Shown here in pieces: positions 36,785 to 47,225 of a stretch of 64,000 nt of DNA. The stretch is from Undibacterium paludis (GTDB lineage: Bacteria; Pseudomonadota; Gammaproteobacteria; Burkholderiales; Burkholderiaceae_D). Each line of letters opens with the position of its first letter. The first letter of the stretch is position 1. The position numbers and the translations under genes are program-made. Where the stretch lies: assembly GCF_022568815.1 (NCBI RefSeq), contig NZ_JAKZHX010000004.1, positions 186,001-250,000 on the forward strand, in the 5' to 3' direction. Under the pieces are notes generated by a model. The model saw only the letters and a program-made list of their open reading frames with translations, was not told the origin of the DNA and made no database searches.

Positions 36785-37810
36785 ATGACGATCAGCACAA
36801 ACCACACCAGCAGCATAAGGACGCGTCAACTGGGCAGGCAAGGCCAGCAGGTATCGGCAATCGGTCTCGGCTGCATGGGTATGTCAGACCTGTACGGACC
36901 GGCAGACCGGGGCGAAAGTATTGCCACCATCCATGCCGCACTTGATGCCGGCATCAATTTGCTCGATACCGGGGATTTTTATGGCATGGGCCATAATGAA
37001 TTACTGATACAGGAAGCCTTGCAAAACCTGCCACGTGAACAGGTCAGGATCAGCGTCAAATTTGGCGCCATGCGCGACCCCCAAGGTAACTGGATCGGCA
37101 TGGACGGACGCCCTGCCGCCGTCAAGAATTCGCTGGCCTATACCCTGAAACGCCTGGGCACAGACCATATTGACGTCTACCGCATTGCCAGACTCGATAC
37201 ACAAGTCCCGATTGAAGAAACCATAGGGGCCATGGCAGACATGGTCAAAGCCGGTTACGTACGCCATATCGGTCTGTCAGAACTTGGGGTCGCCAACATA
37301 CGGCGCGCGGCCAGCGTACATGCCATCAGTGATTTGCAAATCGAGTATTCGCTGTTTTCACGCGGCATGGAGCATGAGATATTGCCGGTCTGCCGTGAAC
37401 TCGGCATCGCCGTTACGGCTTACGGTGTCTTGTCGCGCGGCCTGCTCAGCGGACACTGGAGTGCTGAACGCAATGCCAGCATACAGGATTTCCGCAGCAT
37501 CAGCCCGCGCTTCCAGGATGGCAATCTGGAGCGTAACCTGGCCCTGGTGGAAGCCTTGCGCAGTATTGCTACCAGCAAAGGCATCACGGTAGCGCAAGCC
37601 GCCATCGCCTGGGTGCTGGCGCAAGGCGAAGATATCATCCCTCTGGTTGGCGCCCGCCGTCGTGACCGCCTCAGCGAAGCACTTGGAGCGCTTGATGTGG
37701 AATTCAGCCCCGCAGAACTGCAGGCAATCGACGCAGCCATACCGGGCAATGCAGTGGCAGGTGAACGCTACAATGCGCATGCGATGGCCGCACTGGATAG
37801 TGAGCGCTGA
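36785..37810 (+). CDS. aldo/keto reductase
   Basis: 341 aa. NAD(P)H-dependent TIM-barrel oxidoreductase. [27 protein letters not shown] opens the AKR fold; catalytic Asp-Tyr in [14 protein letters not shown]; cofactor Lys in ISVKFGAM. The fourth tetrad residue His, expected in the QHRVD position, is replaced by Ala in [11 protein letters not shown], a variant that also occurs in a known YRPARLDP-type subgroup. Substrate unknown. ATG 36785 has GGGA at 8-nt spacing; alternative starts lie at 36779 and GTG 36767. Confidence 0.92.
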   Translation: MTISTNHTSSIRTRQLGRQGQQVSAIGLGCMGMSDLYGPADRGESIATIHAALDAGINLLDTGDFYGMGHNELLIQEALQNLPREQVRISVKFGAMRDPQGNWIGMDGRPAAVKNSLAYTLKRLGTDHIDVYRIARLDTQVPIEETIGAMADMVKAGYVRHIGLSELGVANIRRAASVHAISDLQIEYSLFSRGMEHEILPVCRELGIAVTAYGVLSRGLLSGHWSAERNASIQDFRSISPRFQDGNLERNLALVEALRSIATSKGITVAQAAIAWVLAQGEDIIPLVGARRRDRLSEALGALDVEFSPAELQAIDAAIPGNAVAGERYNAHAMAALDSER

Positions 37811-37843
37811 TAGCTGATCATTGGTAAAGCTGGTGCGGACTGT

Positions 37844-38104
37844 CTAATTCCCGGTCTCGTCAGCCAGTTTGATGGCAGCAGTTTTCGTCGGGTCTATCCG
37901 GCGTCTGCGCGGCTTGCTGGTTGACAGCAGTTCCATGATCAGCGCCTGTCCGTCGGGCAGGGAGACTGCCAGTTTCTCCTGCCCTTCATGGATGAAGTGA
38001 TACACGGTGGCTGTGCCGACAGCTGCGGATTTTTCCAGGGTTGCCGCCTTCAGCAATTCCGGGATTTCTGTCACCTTGCCGGTGCGCCAGATCAGTTTAG
38101 CCAT
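37844..38104 (-). CDS. small unknown protein coupled to EAL gene
   Basis: 86 aa. Not a recognised family. Start ATG 38104 overlaps the end of the GGDEF-EAL frame by 8 bp, so translation is probably coupled. The protein is mixed: a hydrophilic N-terminus (MAKLIWRTGKVTEIPELL), a middle with beta character (ATVYHFIHEGQEKLAVSLPDG), and a basic tail (SKPRRRRIDPTKTAA). Position suggests a partner or regulator of the cyclic di-GMP protein. The basic tail could bind nucleic acid; that is only inference. Confidence 0.6.
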   Translation of the reverse strand: MAKLIWRTGKVTEIPELLKAATLEKSAAVGTATVYHFIHEGQEKLAVSLPDGQALIMELLSTSKPRRRRIDPTKTAAIKLADETGN

Positions 38105-40580
38105 TGACATGCTCACGGTAACGGGTGGCAAAGCCTGCTGCGTCCATTGGACGGGCAAAATAATAGCCCTGCACCTGGCTGCACCCCATATTGCGCAAAA
38201 GTTCAGCCTGCTCTTTCTTTTCCACGCCCTCTGCCACCACGCTCAAGCCCAGGCTCAGCGCCATCGCGATGATGGCGCTGGCAATCGCCGCATCATCAGG
38301 GTTTTCGTGAATGTCGTTGATGAAGGATTTATCGATCTTGAGTTCGTCGATAGGGAAGCGCCGCAGATAAGACAGGCTGGAATAACCAGTACCAAAATCA
38401 TCCAGCGAGATCGACAAGCCGAGGTTTTTCAGGGCGCGCAAGGCAACCAGGGTACTGCTGACGTCCTGCATCACCATGCTTTCAGTCAGCTCCAGCGTGA
38501 CATGACCTGGGCTGGCGCCGGTCTCGGCAAAAATGGCGGCGACACGTTCAGACAGATCCTCTTGCCGGAACTGGCGTGGCGACATATTGATGGCTATCTT
38601 CAAGTCCCCCAGACCGGTATTTTTCCAGCTGACTTGCTGACGGCAAGCTTCGGCCAGCACCCATTCACCGAGCGGCAGGATCAGCCCAGTCTCTTCCGCC
38701 AGGGGGATGAATTCTATGGGGTGGATCAGACCTATCTGCGGATGATGCCAGCGCACCAGTGCTTCTGCACCGATGATGCGGCCACCGCTCAGCTCTATCT
38801 TTGGCTGGTAATGCAGGGTCAGTTCATGGCGCTCCAGCGCCCGCCGCAATGCCCCCTCCATATTCAGTCGGCTAATGGCAGTCACCCCCATCTCGGGTAT
38901 GAACTGGCGCACACTGTTACGACCATGTTCCTTCACGCGGTACATGGCAATATCGGCATAGCGCAACAGGATTTCGCCATGATCACCGTCACGTGGATAG
39001 AGCGATATGCCTATGCTGGCGGTGACGAATACATCATGCCCGTTGATTTCAAAGGGTCGCGACAATGCGCCCAGGATTTTTTCAGCAACGATGTCGACGT
39101 CACCGGTCTCGGGCAAGTCTGTCAGGATGATGACGAATTCATCGCCGCCCAAACGGGCAACCGTATCGGTCTCGCGCACACAATGGCTGAGCCTGTGCGC
39201 CACCTGCTTGAGCATGGCGTCGCCGGCGCCATGACCGGAGGCATCGTTGATCAGCTTGAAGTGATCAAGATCAAGCAGCATCAGACCTACTGACAGGTCC
39301 TGTCGCTTGGCCCAGGCAATAGCCTGGGTAATACGGTCATTCAGCAGATTACGGTTCGCCAGGCCAGTCAGGCTATCGTGGGTGGCCTGGTATTCCAGCT
39401 CTTTCTGGTAATTGATGCGCTCGCTGACATCATTGATGACACTGACAAAGTGTGTGGTGGCTGCCCCCGTCGCATCCTTGACGGGCGAGATATGCAATTC
39501 ATTCCAGAATTGCGTACCGTCCTTGCGGTAATTGCGTAACAAGGCGCAGCCGGGTCGTTTTTCCCTTAAGGCAGTACGGATCTCTTCCAGGTCAGGCTGC
39601 GCCAGGTCTTCCCTTACCAGAAAACGTCCCTCACGGCCTATCACTTCCTGGGCTGTATAACCAGTGATTCTTTCAAACGCCGGATTCACATAAACGATGG
39701 AATGATCATTGTCGTCACTGCGGGTAATCATGATGCCATTGCTGCTTGACACCAGCGCTTGCTCACGCAGGAGCAGGGCTTGTTCGACTTCTTTCAGCTG
39801 GAACTTGCTGTCGGTGATGTCCTGCTTGACGGCGACCAGATGGGTGATCTGACCTTCGGCATTGCACAAAGGGCTGATGATCTGTTTTTCCCAATAGGTA
39901 CTGCCGTCCTTGCGATGACTGAGTACCTCCCCCTGCCAATGCTCCCCCACCTTAAGCGACTTGATGATACGCATGACTTTTTCATCTGCCGGGTCGCCGG
40001 AGTTCCAGAAGATATGCTTGCCCAAGGCCTCGGATAGCTGATAACCGGAAATACGGCAAAAACTGTCATTGCCGTATTCCAGCTCACCATCTGCACTGGT
40101 AATAACGACGGCAAACGGACTCTGCTGGACGGACAGAGCCAGCATCTCCATATTGTCTTGCAGGTCATGATGTTCATGGGTGGTGCTCAGCGCATGTATG
40201 GCTTGCGCCAGTTCATCGGCAAAACGGTTCAGGACGTGGCTGGCATCACTCGTTTTTGTCAGGTCAAATTCAGCACCGACACGTAATGCTGCCAGTGCGT
40301 GACCATATTGCTTGAGCGGTAAAACCAGATATTGGATAGTGGAACTCGCCGGTGTATCGCTGCGAAAACGATAGACTTCTGACTTGTCGCCCAGGTCCAA
40401 TTCAATTTCAGCACACAGATAACCAGCCCTTTGTACCAGAATGCGACAAAAACCGCGCAGCATGTCGGGTAAATCGGTCGCATACCAAAGGCAATGAGAC
40501 AACTCTCCGAGCAAGAGATACCATTCCTCCAGTCGTTGCGTCTCTGCATCCAAAGTCAGTGTTTGGTCGACAATAGCCAT
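38097..40580 (-). CDS. GAF-PAS-PAS-GGDEF-EAL c-di-GMP protein
   Basis: 827 aa. N-terminal GAF-like domain (about 1-145), two PAS/PAC modules (QITHLVAVKQDITD and THFVSVINDVSERI), GGDEF (about 405-560; ATHDSLTGLANRNLL and active-site RLGGDEFVIILTD) and a C-terminal EAL phosphodiesterase domain (GAEALVRWHHP, ELTESMVMQD, LDDFGTGYSSLSYLRRFP, IDELKIDKSF). Both catalytic signatures are intact, so it may both make and degrade cyclic di-GMP, with sensing by the N-terminal modules. Cytosolic. Same-strand small ORF follows by overlap. Confidence 0.94.
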   Translation of the reverse strand: MAIVDQTLTLDAETQRLEEWYLLLGELSHCLWYATDLPDMLRGFCRILVQRAGYLCAEIELDLGDKSEVYRFRSDTPASSTIQYLVLPLKQYGHALAALRVGAEFDLTKTSDASHVLNRFADELAQAIHALSTTHEHHDLQDNMEMLALSVQQSPFAVVITSADGELEYGNDSFCRISGYQLSEALGKHIFWNSGDPADEKVMRIIKSLKVGEHWQGEVLSHRKDGSTYWEKQIISPLCNAEGQITHLVAVKQDITDSKFQLKEVEQALLLREQALVSSSNGIMITRSDDNDHSIVYVNPAFERITGYTAQEVIGREGRFLVREDLAQPDLEEIRTALREKRPGCALLRNYRKDGTQFWNELHISPVKDATGAATTHFVSVINDVSERINYQKELEYQATHDSLTGLANRNLLNDRITQAIAWAKRQDLSVGLMLLDLDHFKLINDASGHGAGDAMLKQVAHRLSHCVRETDTVARLGGDEFVIILTDLPETGDVDIVAEKILGALSRPFEINGHDVFVTASIGISLYPRDGDHGEILLRYADIAMYRVKEHGRNSVRQFIPEMGVTAISRLNMEGALRRALERHELTLHYQPKIELSGGRIIGAEALVRWHHPQIGLIHPIEFIPLAEETGLILPLGEWVLAEACRQQVSWKNTGLGDLKIAINMSPRQFRQEDLSERVAAIFAETGASPGHVTLELTESMVMQDVSSTLVALRALKNLGLSISLDDFGTGYSSLSYLRRFPIDELKIDKSFINDIHENPDDAAIASAIIAMALSLGLSVVAEGVEKKEQAELLRNMGCSQVQGYYFARPMDAAGFATRYREHVNG

Positions 40581-41017
40581 TGCTTTGCGGTCTCCTGTTC
40601 AACGCGCTGTTTTTATTTGGCAAGTGGATTTTTATACCCCGTAGCCACATGAATTGCAACAAAAACCGCCAGGAATGGCACTCCCCTTTACCCATATGGT
40701 CACCGAAAAAGAAAGCAGTTTAATCATTTTTGCAACGTCGGACTCATAAACTGGCTAATTGATTAATGAATAGAGCAACTAGTCTGCATCAGGAAGTACC
40801 CTGAAGTAGTTGGCCTTTTTATCGTTTAGCCATGGATTATTCCTGAGTCCCTGTGCCTCTGTGCTGAGATGTCCTGCTTTCTTGCTTGAATTACCCATGA
40901 AAATTAACAAAACAACATCAAGCAAATTCGCCTATCCTGCGCAAAAGCCGTTAAAATCTAAGGTTTGGCAAACTTTATTCATCGCTTCTTCAAGAAGTGA
41001 CAAAGGCAGATAGCACG
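40581..41017. other. intergenic region before glyQ
   Basis: 437 bp. A short plus-strand frame (67 codons from 40810) has no support. A bulged hairpin at 40776-40812 (outer CAACTA/TAGTTG, inner TCAGG/CCTGA) is followed by GCCTTTTT at 40813, resembling a weak terminator or leader element on the plus strand. Confidence 0.45.
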
Positions 41018-41965
41018 ATGCTCACATTTCAACAGATTATCCTGACATTACAAGACTACTGGGACAAACAAGGTTGCGCCCTGTTGCAACCTTACGATAT
41101 GGAAGTGGGCGCGGGTACTTCGCACACTGGCACTTTCTTGCGCGCTATCGGGCCAGAACCATGGCGTGCGGCCTATGTACAACCATCACGCCGCCCCAAG
41201 GATGGCCGTTATGGCGAAAACCCGAACCGTCTGCAACACTATTATCAATATCAGGTGGTGTTGAAGCCTGCGCCAGAAAATATCCTCGACCTCTACCTTG
41301 GCTCTTTGAAAGCCCTGGGTCTGGATTTGCAACAAAACGACATACGTTTTGTGGAAGATGACTGGGAAAACCCTACCCTGGGTGCCTGGGGCCTGGGCTG
41401 GGAAGTCTGGCTCAATGGTATGGAAGTTACGCAATTCACTTACTTCCAGCAAGTCGGCGGCCTGGATTGCAAGCCTATCCTCGGCGAAATCACTTATGGC
41501 CTGGAACGCCTGGCCATGTATCTGCAAGGTGTAGACAATATCTATGACCTGGTATGGACAGAGCATGTAGAAAACGGCAAGACCGTGCGCCTGTCTTATG
41601 GCGATGTCTTCCATCAAAATGAAGTTGAGCAATCAACGTTCAGTTTTGAATATTCAAATACGGATTTCCTGTTTTCTTTGTTCACAAACTACGAAGCAGA
41701 AGCCAAACGCCTGCTGGAAGTGACAGAAAAATCCCTGGCTCTGCCAGCCTATGAAATGATATTGAAAGCTGCGCATACTTTCAACTTGCTGGATGCGCGT
41801 GGCGCCATCTCCGTGACTGAGCGTGCTGCCTACATAGGCCGCATACGCAATCTGTCGCGTGCCGTGGCTGCGGCCTACTATGCATCGCGTGAAGCATTAG
41901 GCTTCCCCATGTGCGCTGCGGATGACAAGCACAAGCCTGCTCCTGCTGCAGTGACTACTGCATAA
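41018..41965 (+). CDS. glyQ: glycine--tRNA ligase alpha subunit
   Basis: 315 aa. Class II aminoacyl-tRNA synthetase catalytic subunit of the bacterial alpha2-beta2 form. [33 protein letters not shown] is the start of the catalytic fold; [27 protein letters not shown] is the highly conserved ATP/Gly region, and [21 protein letters not shown] and [17 protein letters not shown] follow. Charges tRNA-Gly in the cytosol. ATG 41018 (AAAGGCAG upstream) gives the standard N-terminus; a GTG 21 bp upstream is in frame. First gene of glyQ-glyS-gmhB-plsC. Confidence 0.97.
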   Translation: MLTFQQIILTLQDYWDKQGCALLQPYDMEVGAGTSHTGTFLRAIGPEPWRAAYVQPSRRPKDGRYGENPNRLQHYYQYQVVLKPAPENILDLYLGSLKALGLDLQQNDIRFVEDDWENPTLGAWGLGWEVWLNGMEVTQFTYFQQVGGLDCKPILGEITYGLERLAMYLQGVDNIYDLVWTEHVENGKTVRLSYGDVFHQNEVEQSTFSFEYSNTDFLFSLFTNYEAEAKRLLEVTEKSLALPAYEMILKAAHTFNLLDARGAISVTERAAYIGRIRNLSRAVAAAYYASREALGFPMCAADDKHKPAPAAVTTA

Positions 41966-42035
41966 GCTTACAGCATAGCCCCGAGAACATCATTAAACAG
42001 ATTCTGGCACAGCGCCAGAACGTAGGATAAGAAAC

Positions 42036-44120
42036 ATGAGCCAAACACTGTTAGTAGAATTATTTACCGAAGAGCTGCCACCCAAGGCACTGGCCAAACT
42101 GGGTGAAGCATTTAGTGCCGGTATCGTCGCTGGTTTGAAGTCACGCGATTTCCTCGAAGCTGAATCTGTGGCGACCAGCTATGCCTCACCACGCCGCCTG
42201 GCTGTCAGTATCACCAGTGTACGTGCCACTTCCCCGGACAAGCTGATGCGCGAAAAAGTCTTGCCTGTCTCCGTAGCACTGGATGCAGCAGGTAATGCGA
42301 CAGCACCATTGGGTAAAAAACTGGCGGCACTGGGCTTCCCTAACTTGCAGGTCAGTGACCTGGAACGTGCTGTTGATGGCAAGGCTGAAAGCTTCTTTTA
42401 CAGCTATACCGCCGCAGGCACAGCCCTGGCACCGGCAGTGCAGACTTCGCTGGAAGAAACCATAGGCAAACTGCCTATCCCCAAGGTCATGAGCTATCAG
42501 CGCCCTGATGGCGAGACTGTGCATTTCGTGCGCCCTGTGCATAAAATCATCGCCCTGCATGGCGCTGACATTATTCCATTATCCCTGCTGGGTCTGGAAA
42601 GTGGCCGCACTACCGGAGGCCACCGCTTCCTGTCTGGCGGTGAAGTCAGTATAGCCAAAGCAGAAGACTATGCCGCCAGCCTGAAAACCGAAGGCAAGGT
42701 GATTGCCAGCTTCAATGACCGCAAGGAACAGATACGCACAGCCCTGCTGGCCAAAGCTGGTGCAGACCAGGTGCTGATGCCTGAATCCCTGCTGGACGAA
42801 GTGACTTCGCTGGTCGAATGGCCGGTCGTCTATGAATGCAATTTCGAACAGGAGTTTCTGGCCGTACCCCAGGAATGCCTGATCCTGACTATGCAGACAA
42901 ACCAAAAGTATTTTGCCCTGACCGACGCCAGCGGCAAATTGCGTTCACGCTTTTTGATCGTCTCCAACCTCGAAACCAGCGACCCGCAACATATCATCAC
43001 TGGTAATGAGCGCGTCGTGCGCCCACGCCTGTCAGATGCCAAGTTCTTCTTTGAGCAAGACAAGAAAAAGACCCTGGAGTCCCGCCTGCCGCTGCTGGCG
43101 AACGTGGTCTACCACAACAAACTGGGCAGCCAGGCAGAGCGCACGCAACGCGTCAAAACCCTGGCAGGCCAGATTGCTGCCAGCCTGAATGGTGATGTCG
43201 CCCTGACTGAACGTGCCGCCCTGCTGGCCAAGACTGATCTGCTGACCGACATGGTTGGTGAATTCCCTGAACTGCAAGGCATTATGGGTACTTACTATGC
43301 CCAGCATGATGGCGAGCACGCAGATGTGGCTGCTGCCGCGTCTGAACACTATCAACCACGTTTCGCTGGTGATGCCCTGCCTGCGACACTGACAGGTACT
43401 GCCGTAGCACTGGCTGACAAACTGGAAACCCTGGTTGGCATCTGGGGCATAGGCTTGCAACCTACCGGTGACCGTGACCCGTTTGCGCTGCGCCGCCATG
43501 CCCTGGGCATCTTGCGCATGCTGGTGGAAAAACGCTTGCCGCTGTCGCTGGATACCTTGCTGGCACAAGCGGTTGCGCTGTTTGCCGGTAATGCCAATTT
43601 CACTGACCCGACAGGCGACGTATTGAACTTCCTGTTTGACCGTCTGCGTGGTCAATTGCGTGACCGTGGTTTTTCACAAAATGAAGTCGAAGCTGTGGTT
43701 GCCCAACAACCAGACACACTGGATAACATCGTTGAACGCCTGCAAGCTGTACAAGCCTTTGCCGCCCTGCCAGAATCAGAAGCACTGGCTGCTGCCAACA
43801 AGCGTATTACCAATATCCTCAAAAAAGCCGAGGGTACGCCAGGTGCAGTCCAGCCGGCCCTGTTGCAGGAAGCTGCCGAGCAGGCACTGGCCAAGGCCAT
43901 GGCTGATGTCAAACCAGAAGTGGATGCCGCTTTTGCCAGAGGTGATTTCACCAGTGCCTTGAAAACACTGGCCGCCCTGCGTGCAGCGGTAGACAGTTTC
44001 TTCAATGATGTCATGGTGAATGCTGAAGACCTGGCCTTGCGCAATAACCGCCTGGCTTTGCTTGCCAGCCTGCACGGCATGATGAATCAGGTGGCTGATA
44101 TTTCCAAGCTGGCGGCCTGA
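42036..44120 (+). CDS. glyS: glycine--tRNA ligase beta subunit
   Basis: 694 aa. tRNA-binding and HD-like beta subunit of bacterial glycyl-tRNA synthetase. Conserved opening [19 protein letters not shown] and [15 protein letters not shown]; middle [52 protein letters not shown]-like [17 protein letters not shown] and the HD-family stretch with [15 protein letters not shown] and the [19 protein letters not shown] signature; anticodon-binding domain at the C-terminus. SD AGGATAAGA before the ATG. It follows glyQ by 70 bp. Confidence 0.97.
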   Translation: MSQTLLVELFTEELPPKALAKLGEAFSAGIVAGLKSRDFLEAESVATSYASPRRLAVSITSVRATSPDKLMREKVLPVSVALDAAGNATAPLGKKLAALGFPNLQVSDLERAVDGKAESFFYSYTAAGTALAPAVQTSLEETIGKLPIPKVMSYQRPDGETVHFVRPVHKIIALHGADIIPLSLLGLESGRTTGGHRFLSGGEVSIAKAEDYAASLKTEGKVIASFNDRKEQIRTALLAKAGADQVLMPESLLDEVTSLVEWPVVYECNFEQEFLAVPQECLILTMQTNQKYFALTDASGKLRSRFLIVSNLETSDPQHIITGNERVVRPRLSDAKFFFEQDKKKTLESRLPLLANVVYHNKLGSQAERTQRVKTLAGQIAASLNGDVALTERAALLAKTDLLTDMVGEFPELQGIMGTYYAQHDGEHADVAAAASEHYQPRFAGDALPATLTGTAVALADKLETLVGIWGIGLQPTGDRDPFALRRHALGILRMLVEKRLPLSLDTLLAQAVALFAGNANFTDPTGDVLNFLFDRLRGQLRDRGFSQNEVEAVVAQQPDTLDNIVERLQAVQAFAALPESEALAAANKRITNILKKAEGTPGAVQPALLQEAAEQALAKAMADVKPEVDAAFARGDFTSALKTLAALRAAVDSFFNDVMVNAEDLALRNNRLALLASLHGMMNQVADISKLAA

Positions 44121-44172
44121 GACAGCGTTTAAAGAATATTGAGACACGATGGCAAATTCAACAGGATTGCAG

Positions 44173-44736
44173 ATGAAACTCATCATCCTTGACCGCGACG
44201 GCGTCATCAACCAGGATTCGGACGACTTTATCAAGTCGCCTGAAGAATGGAAGCCGATACCGGGCTCACTGCAAGCCATAGCCCGTCTTAATCAGGCGGG
44301 CTATACAGTGGTGGTCGCCACCAACCAGTCGGGCATAGGTCGCAAGCTGTTCGATATGGCAACGCTGAACGCCATTCATCAAAAAATGCATACGACAGCA
44401 CAACAGGTCGGCGCCACCATCGATGCGATCTTCTTTTGCCCGCACATGGCAGACGACAATTGTGATTGCCGCAAACCCAAGCCCGGCATGCTGCAAGAAA
44501 TTGCCCGTCGTTATGACACCAATCTCAAGGGTGTACATTGTGTTGGCGATTCACTGCGTGACTTGCAGGCTGGTTTTGTTCTGGGCTGCAAGCCGCATCT
44601 GGTGCTGACGGGCAAAGGCAGCAAAGCCCAGGAAAAAGGTGGCCTGCCACCTGGCACTCAAGTCCATGCCGACCTGGCTGCCATGGTGAACCAACTGGTT
44701 GAAAACTCACCATCAGAATTTAATATCGCAATCTGA
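44173..44736 (+). CDS. gmhB: D-glycero-beta-D-manno-heptose 1,7-bisphosphate 7-phosphatase
   Basis: 187 aa. HAD superfamily phosphatase of LPS heptose synthesis. Motif I LIILDRDGVIN holds the Asp nucleophile and acid/base; motif II is VVVATNQSGIG; zinc-binding CPH.....CDCRKP (CPHMADDNCDCRKP) marks GmhB; motif III/IV in CVGDSLRDLQAG. It makes D-glycero-beta-D-manno-heptose-1-phosphate for ADP-heptose. ATG 44173 follows AGGATTGCAG; an earlier ATG (44149) would add eight residues with a GAGACAC upstream. Lies in the glyQS-plsC cluster, as in other Burkholderiales. Confidence 0.93.
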   Translation: MKLIILDRDGVINQDSDDFIKSPEEWKPIPGSLQAIARLNQAGYTVVVATNQSGIGRKLFDMATLNAIHQKMHTTAQQVGATIDAIFFCPHMADDNCDCRKPKPGMLQEIARRYDTNLKGVHCVGDSLRDLQAGFVLGCKPHLVLTGKGSKAQEKGGLPPGTQVHADLAAMVNQLVENSPSEFNIAI

Positions 44737-44768
44737 GCTGGCTCAGCATCGCTACAACTGGAGACTAC

Positions 44769-45524
44769 ATGCTTAGCATCACCCGTTTCATACGTTCACT
44801 GATTTTCCTGCTGGTGATGGCGATAGTCACTGTCATCTGGGCGCCGATCAGCATGCTGTTTGCATTTTTGCCGTATAACCAGCGTTACTACATCACGGCG
44901 CGCTGGAATGTTTTCATTATCTGGGCCGCAAAAGTGATTTGCGGCATACGTTATCAAACCAAGGGCTTTGAAAACTTCCCTGACGGCCCTGCTATCTTGC
45001 TGGCCAAGCATCAGTCAGCATGGGAAACCATCTTCCTGTTGATGGCAACTCCGCGCCCACTGGTCTTCGTCTTCAAAAAAGAAATTACCTACATCCCCTT
45101 CTTTGGATGGGCGATTTCCATGCTGCGCATGATCCCTATCGACCGCAGCAAGGGCAAGGATGCCTTTGCCCACGTTGTCACTCAGGGCCGCAAGCGCCTG
45201 GCTGATGGACAGTGGATCATCATGTTCCCCGAAGGTACACGTATTGCCGTTGGCAAAAAAGGTCAGTATAAAGGCGGCGGTGCCCGTCTGGCAGTAGAAA
45301 CCAACACCCCGGTCGTACCTATCGCACTGAACTCAGGCGAATGCTGGCCGAAGAATTCTTTCACAAAATTGCCAGGCACAGTCACCGTATCAGTTGGCAA
45401 ACCAATACCGCCCAATGGCATGAATGCAGTGGAACTGATGGCTGAAGTGGAAAAATGGATAGAAGCTGAAATGCGTGTCATTTCTCCTCATGCCTACGCT
45501 GGAGAAAACAAGCTTCAGTCCTGA
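44769..45524 (+). CDS. plsC: 1-acyl-sn-glycerol-3-phosphate acyltransferase
   Basis: 251 aa. PlsC transfers an acyl chain to lysophosphatidic acid at the inner membrane. Two N-terminal hydrophobic helices (IRSLIFLLVMAIVTVIWAPISM and following), then motif 1, where the classical HX4D reads HQSAWE (HX4E), a form typical of this subgroup. Motif 3 is FPEGTRI, and VVPIALNSGECWP is motif 4. Start ATG with CTGGAG upstream. Last gene of the cluster, 32 bp after gmhB. Confidence 0.94.
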   Translation: MLSITRFIRSLIFLLVMAIVTVIWAPISMLFAFLPYNQRYYITARWNVFIIWAAKVICGIRYQTKGFENFPDGPAILLAKHQSAWETIFLLMATPRPLVFVFKKEITYIPFFGWAISMLRMIPIDRSKGKDAFAHVVTQGRKRLADGQWIIMFPEGTRIAVGKKGQYKGGGARLAVETNTPVVPIALNSGECWPKNSFTKLPGTVTVSVGKPIPPNGMNAVELMAEVEKWIEAEMRVISPHAYAGENKLQS

Positions 45525-45541
45525 AGCCCTTTCATCTCTGG

Positions 45542-45574
45542 ACAGTTGCCATCACATCCCGTCGTGGCAACTGT
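45542..45574. terminator. hairpin between convergent plsC and MutS-like genes
   Basis: ACAGTTGCCA and TGGCAACTGT form a perfect 10-bp stem with a 13-nt loop. No T-tract on either side; probable convergent transcript end signal. Confidence 0.5.
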
Positions 45575-45605
45575 ATCCGGGTAACGATTCAAGTGATGCT
45601 TCAAG

Positions 45606-47225
45606 TCACGATTCAAGCTCAAGTATTTGTCCAGACTTGTCAGGGTGCGCGAGGTAACTGCTCAGCCATTCGAACACACGCCTCGCCTTGTTCTCTATCT
45701 CGCCTCCCAACCCCTGGGAAGCAAGCAGCTTGATGCCATTGGTATGCGCCAGCACTCCATCCTGCAATTGTAAAAAATCTTTCCCCGGATGTCCGGCAAC
45801 AACACACATGGGCGTCAGTTGTTGCTCCAGCAGGCTGGCAAGGACAAGGTTATGGGAAGACACGATCACCAGATTTGATCTGGACAGGCTATGCAGCACG
45901 GCAGCAGCGGCCGAGATGGACTCCATGTGATTAGTGCCGCGAAAGACTTCATCGATAATGAACAAGGCGGCTTGCCCCTTTTCAGCCACGCTGAGCAACT
46001 CCCTGGCACGTCTCAATTCTGTCAGATATAAACTCTCCCCGCCCAGCAAGGAATCTTCACTTTGCATGCTTGAATAAACTGTCAGCACAGGAACGGCGGC
46101 CGTGGCGGCATAGCAAAAACCAAAAGCTTTGGCGACAATCAGGTTAAGGCCCACAGTACGCAAGAGCGTGCTTTTACCCACGCCGTTCTGACCTGAAATA
46201 AAGGCCCCCTTGTCGATTAACTCAATGGACAGGGGCTGCATCTGCTCCAGCAGCGGATGTGTGAGCTGCTGAAAATTCAGTTGCGTCGCAGCAGTCTGCT
46301 CTGTCCAGCAATACTGTGGCACTGTCTGCAAATGCCTTACCAGAGCCAGGTCGGCGTCAAGGTTTGCCAGCAACAGATAAAGCTGTTTGAGACATTCCTG
46401 ACTGTCCCTGACGAGGAGGCTGGTCTTGAAATAATATTTGATATTGTCCAGCATGACCCAGTCTGCATATTCACGAAAACCAGGTATCGAGATAAATATT
46501 GAGCGATTACTGCCCCGAATTATTTTCTTTACCTGCTGACGATTGATAGCGCTCGCCGTGTCACCTGTCGTAGCATCCCATAGCTGTTGTTCATCAAGTA
46601 AATGAAAACTGTGCAGCATATACCTGATAGCACGCATTTTTTTGTCCCATCCGGCTACCTCAGCTTGAAAATGCATTTGCAAGAATAACAAACCACCCCA
46701 GGCCAGGATAACGGCAGTCCAGACATAAGCATTTGAGGGTAATAACACAGCCAGTGATATCATCAGGATCATGAAGATCGGCGCCAGCCAGATCATCTTG
46801 AACCACTTCGGCGGTACCGGTATATGGCTGGCAAAAAGCTGTTCGCTGAGCTCACTCTCGACCTCACGCAAGGGTTGACAATGCGTGATAACCTGCGCCA
46901 GCGCCGGATGCTCAGACAAGGCGGTCAATCGCTGCTTCTGATGCGCCCCCTGATACCCCTCGCGCAGACGTTTATACAATATTTGCCGACCAAAAATACT
47001 GGTTCCGGCCGCCAGTGTGTCTGCATATTCGTCGACCAGCATGTCAGCCGTAGTCTGCTCATCAATGGCAACAATATCAGCACAGGCTGTATGCTGATAC
47101 AACAGGGTGGCGTCACTGCGTGCAAATGGATAATCCAGGGGCTTTTTATCAAAGATGCCCAGCCATCTCAATAATTTACCGGTCAGGATGTGTCGGTATT
47201 TTTGCAGCAATGTCAGTATGGACAT
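45606..47225 (-). CDS. membrane-anchored MutS-like ATPase
   Basis: 539 aa. The C-terminal third is a MutS ATPase domain: Walker A in GQNGVGKSTLLRTVG, the Q-loop/ST-rich SMQSEDSLLGGESLYLTELRRARE, Walker B in ALFIIDEVFRGTNHMES and the signature/D-loop VIVSSHN. The N-terminal part has MutS-core-like helices and two adjacent hydrophobic segments (WLAPIFMILMISLAVLLP and VWTAVILAWGGLLFLQM), which a mismatch-repair MutS lacks. It has no mismatch-recognition domain I. Predicted membrane-bound ATPase of unknown role. Start ATG 47225 chosen because the 23 codons from 47294 look non-coding. Confidence 0.85.
   Translation of the reverse strand: MSILTLLQKYRHILTGKLLRWLGIFDKKPLDYPFARSDATLLYQHTACADIVAIDEQTTADMLVDEYADTLAAGTSIFGRQILYKRLREGYQGAHQKQRLTALSEHPALAQVITHCQPLREVESELSEQLFASHIPVPPKWFKMIWLAPIFMILMISLAVLLPSNAYVWTAVILAWGGLLFLQMHFQAEVAGWDKKMRAIRYMLHSFHLLDEQQLWDATTGDTASAINRQQVKKIIRGSNRSIFISIPGFREYADWVMLDNIKYYFKTSLLVRDSQECLKQLYLLLANLDADLALVRHLQTVPQYCWTEQTAATQLNFQQLTHPLLEQMQPLSIELIDKGAFISGQNGVGKSTLLRTVGLNLIVAKAFGFCYAATAAVPVLTVYSSMQSEDSLLGGESLYLTELRRARELLSVAEKGQAALFIIDEVFRGTNHMESISAAAAVLHSLSRSNLVIVSSHNLVLASLLEQQLTPMCVVAGHPGKDFLQLQDGVLAHTNGIKLLASQGLGGEIENKARRVFEWLSSYLAHPDKSGQILELES

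Noticed and set aside
40810-41013. 67-codon frame before glyQ
   Set aside because: No homology or SD; ends at the glyQ leader.
45006-45100. Loss of PlsC activity because HX4D reads HX4E
   Set aside because: HX4E is a form I recognise in related PlsC proteins, and the other motifs are intact.
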